DNA of 7,710 bases. Source: Nanohaloarchaea archaeon PL-Br10_U2g27 (GTDB lineage: Archaea > Nanohalarchaeota > Nanosalinia > Nanosalinales > Nanosalinaceae). The position numbers and the translations under genes were made by a program. The stretch covers positions 1 through 7,710 of the forward strand of contig LKMX01000032.1 of the NCBI GenBank assembly GCA_001564035.1, given 5' to 3'. Position 1 is the first letter of the stretch. Every line of letters starts with the position of its first letter. Positions 7,033-7,710 of the stretch are shown piece after piece. The notes under the pieces were generated by a model. The model was not told the DNA's origin, made no database searches, and saw only the letters and a program-made list of their open reading frames with translations.

Positions 7033-7349
7033 AAGCACAGTTCATGCTGATCTCCGCAGTTATAGCAGGCCTGCTGATGATAACAGTGGGATCGGTGATA
7101 ACAGATCTTCAAGATCGAACCTATGAGCCTGAGGACATGTCCTATGAAATACAGTATATACAGGAAGAGGCCTCAAAAGTAACGACGGGAGGCAGTGTAA
7201 GCCAGCTAGACAGATCAAATTTCGAAAGGACTGTCTCAGAGATGGACTACAGATACAGTGTTGACTACTGGGAAAGGCCTTCCGGGGAATGTATTAATGT
7301 CACATTGGAGTCGCCAGACACAAGAGTGGAGTTAGAATGCCTCGAATAA
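7020..7349 (+). CDS. Small pilin-like protein with KAQ-type signal and Cys-bounded hairpin (109 aa)
   Basis: The last gene of the cluster starts with GTG inside the end of the 595-residue gene (13-base overlap). The N terminus MVRIKAQFMLISAVIAGLLM has K5-A6|Q7 as a possible prepilin cleavage site followed by a hydrophobic helix to about residue 28. There is no Glu at +5 or +6, which sets it apart from the other three and may affect subunit packing. The next ATG (7044) would fall within the hydrophobic helix and lose the processing site, so GTG is preferred although no well-spaced Shine-Dalgarno was seen. The rest is a short acidic domain ending in two cysteines, C91 and C107. They bracket a predicted strand-turn-strand (CINVTLESPDTRVELEC), so a disulfide-closed hairpin is likely. 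It is probably a minor pilin or accessory subunit. The family name is unknown to me. Confidence 0.75.
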   Translation: MVRIKAQFMLISAVIAGLLMITVGSVITDLQDRTYEPEDMSYEIQYIQEEASKVTTGGSVSQLDRSNFERTVSEMDYRYSVDYWERPSGECINVTLESPDTRVELECLE

Positions 7350-7367
7350 AAAATTCAGGCCTTTTTT
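7348..7367. terminator. Bidirectional T-run terminator between convergent genes
   Basis: The gap between the pilin operon stop (TAA to 7349) and the - strand stop (from 7367) is 17 bases. It has six A at 7348-7353, a T6 run for - strand transcription, and six T at 7362-7367, a T6 run for + strand transcription, with an AGGCCT at 7357-7362 between them. Archaeal terminators are mainly T-tracts, so this small element could end both transcripts. The A-run and T-run could also pair as a weak stem with an 8-base loop. Confidence 0.6.
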
Positions 7368-7710
7368 CAGAAATTTTGTATAAACTCTGTTTCGTCTTCT
7401 TCTAGGCCTAGCTGATCTCCCAGTTCCTGATTTGCATCAAGTATTTTTGAGTAAAGCCTCAAGTCTTTTTTAGCGTCATCCTTTGAAATATGGAGTTTTT
7501 CACCAAGTTTTGAGCTTATGCTATCCAGCTTGTTTCTTGATGCTCTAGAAGAGCCCATGACTCTTAGTTTTGAAGGGTATTGGTACCGCGTCCAGCCTTC
7601 GTAACGCTCTTCCTTGCTCAGGGCCACTCCTACTGTTGAAAAATCATATACGTATTTTAACAAGTTCCACGACATCCTCTTACGAATTCTCCCGTTAAAT
7701 AGGTCTGCTA
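7367..7710 (-). CDS. rfcL: Replication factor C large subunit, C-terminal part (5' end outside window)
   Basis: The - strand frame is open from the window edge to the TGA at 7369-7367, giving 113 residues of C-terminal sequence. The ATG at 7675 is internal, because the open frame continues upstream with ADLFNGRIRKRMSW, which is itself family-like. The segments DLFNGRIRKR, LLKYVYDFSTVGVALSK and GWTRYQYPSKLRVMGSSR match the C-terminal collar region of archaeal RFC large subunits, and the following SKLGEKLHISKDDAKKDL is typical of the same domain. RfcL with the small subunit loads the PCNA sliding clamp onto primed DNA using ATP. Its AAA+ domain (Walker motifs) would lie beyond the right edge. 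The protein ends DETEFIQNF, and I see no QxxLxxFF-type PCNA-binding tail, which many euryarchaeal RfcL proteins have. It is convergent with the pilus operon and unrelated to it in function. Confidence 0.88.
   Translation of the reverse strand, partial: ADLFNGRIRKRMSWNLLKYVYDFSTVGVALSKEERYEGWTRYQYPSKLRVMGSSRASRNKLDSISSKLGEKLHISKDDAKKDLRLYSKILDANQELGDQLGLEEDETEFIQNF

Larger units (their letters stand above)
40..7409. repeat. Over-represented palindromic hexamer AGGCCT, 27 copies
   Basis: Start positions read by eye: 40, 435, 518, 1256, 1728, 1887, 1967, 2123, 2533, 2894, 3258, 3404, 3446, 3745, 3974, 4338, 4634, 4820, 5093, 5273, 5496, 6296, 7067, 7168, 7275, 7357 and 7404. About two copies are expected by chance in 7.7 kb. 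The sites are dispersed, with gaps from 42 to about 800 bases, and the flanking bases vary, so the unit is the hexamer itself rather than a longer repeat. Other GGCC contexts are much rarer: I count about twelve, five of them AGGCCA. The copies fall in every gene and in the convergent terminator. Function unknown; see findings. Confidence 0.9.

Noticed and set aside
2892..7178. A shared 14-base word (AAGAGGCCTCAAAA) near 2892 and 7166
   Set aside because: Both encode Glu-Ala-Ser-Lys around an AGGCCT; two copies are explained by the hexamer and the shared tetrapeptide, not by a mobile repeat.
7367..7675. A complete 102-residue hypothetical protein starting at ATG 7675
   Set aside because: The frame continues upstream with RFC-like residues to the window edge, so it is the C-terminal part of RfcL.
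1..7710. CRISPR arrays, tRNA or rRNA genes, insertion sequences, attachment sites
   Set aside because: No regularly spaced repeats, cloverleaf-like segments, transposase motifs or terminal inverted repeats were seen; nearly every base is coding.

Overview
The window looks like a chromosomal piece of a salt-loving archaeon, most likely a small-genome DPANN lineage such as Nanohaloarchaeota. This is inferred from four things: archaeal class III (prepilin-type) signal peptides, an archaeal replication factor C large subunit, very acidic proteins rich in Asp and Glu as in salt-in halophiles, and tightly overlapping genes at moderate GC. The species cannot be fixed from sequence reading alone.

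Layout. Positions 2-7349 on the + strand form one compact gene cluster with no internal gap above about 20 bases. In order it holds: the 3' end of an acidic, probably exported protein (2-364); a small pilin-like protein (361-753); a secretion/pilus ATPase with all the usual boxes (750-2459); two separate T2SSF-type membrane platform proteins (2452-3327 and 3324-4355); a 292-residue prepilin-like protein (4373-5251); a 595-residue prepilin-like protein with a large acidic ectodomain (5245-7032); and a small pilin-like protein (7020-7349). A 17-base convergent intergenic gap with T-runs in both directions follows. Beyond it, on the - strand, lies the C-terminal part of the replication factor C large subunit (7367-7710), which runs off the right edge.

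How it works together. The ATPase would power a membrane platform built from two T2SSF subunits, as in Tad-like and archaeal Epd-like type IV filaments rather than the single two-domain ArlJ of the archaellum. Four proteins with N-terminal pilin-type helices would supply the filament or its tip. No prepilin peptidase is in view, so it must be encoded elsewhere. A role in attachment to a host or surface is plausible but is inference.

The most striking signal is not a gene. The palindromic hexamer AGGCCT occurs 27 times in 7.7 kb, where roughly two would be expected by chance. It is used in all three codon phases on the + strand, inside the convergent terminator region and in the oppositely oriented rfcL gene. 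All eight Arg-Pro dipeptides in the window are encoded as AGG-CCT. This points to DNA-level selection for the hexamer, comparable in kind to cyanobacterial HIP1 or to DNA uptake sequences, and it sits beside a type IV pilus-like machine.
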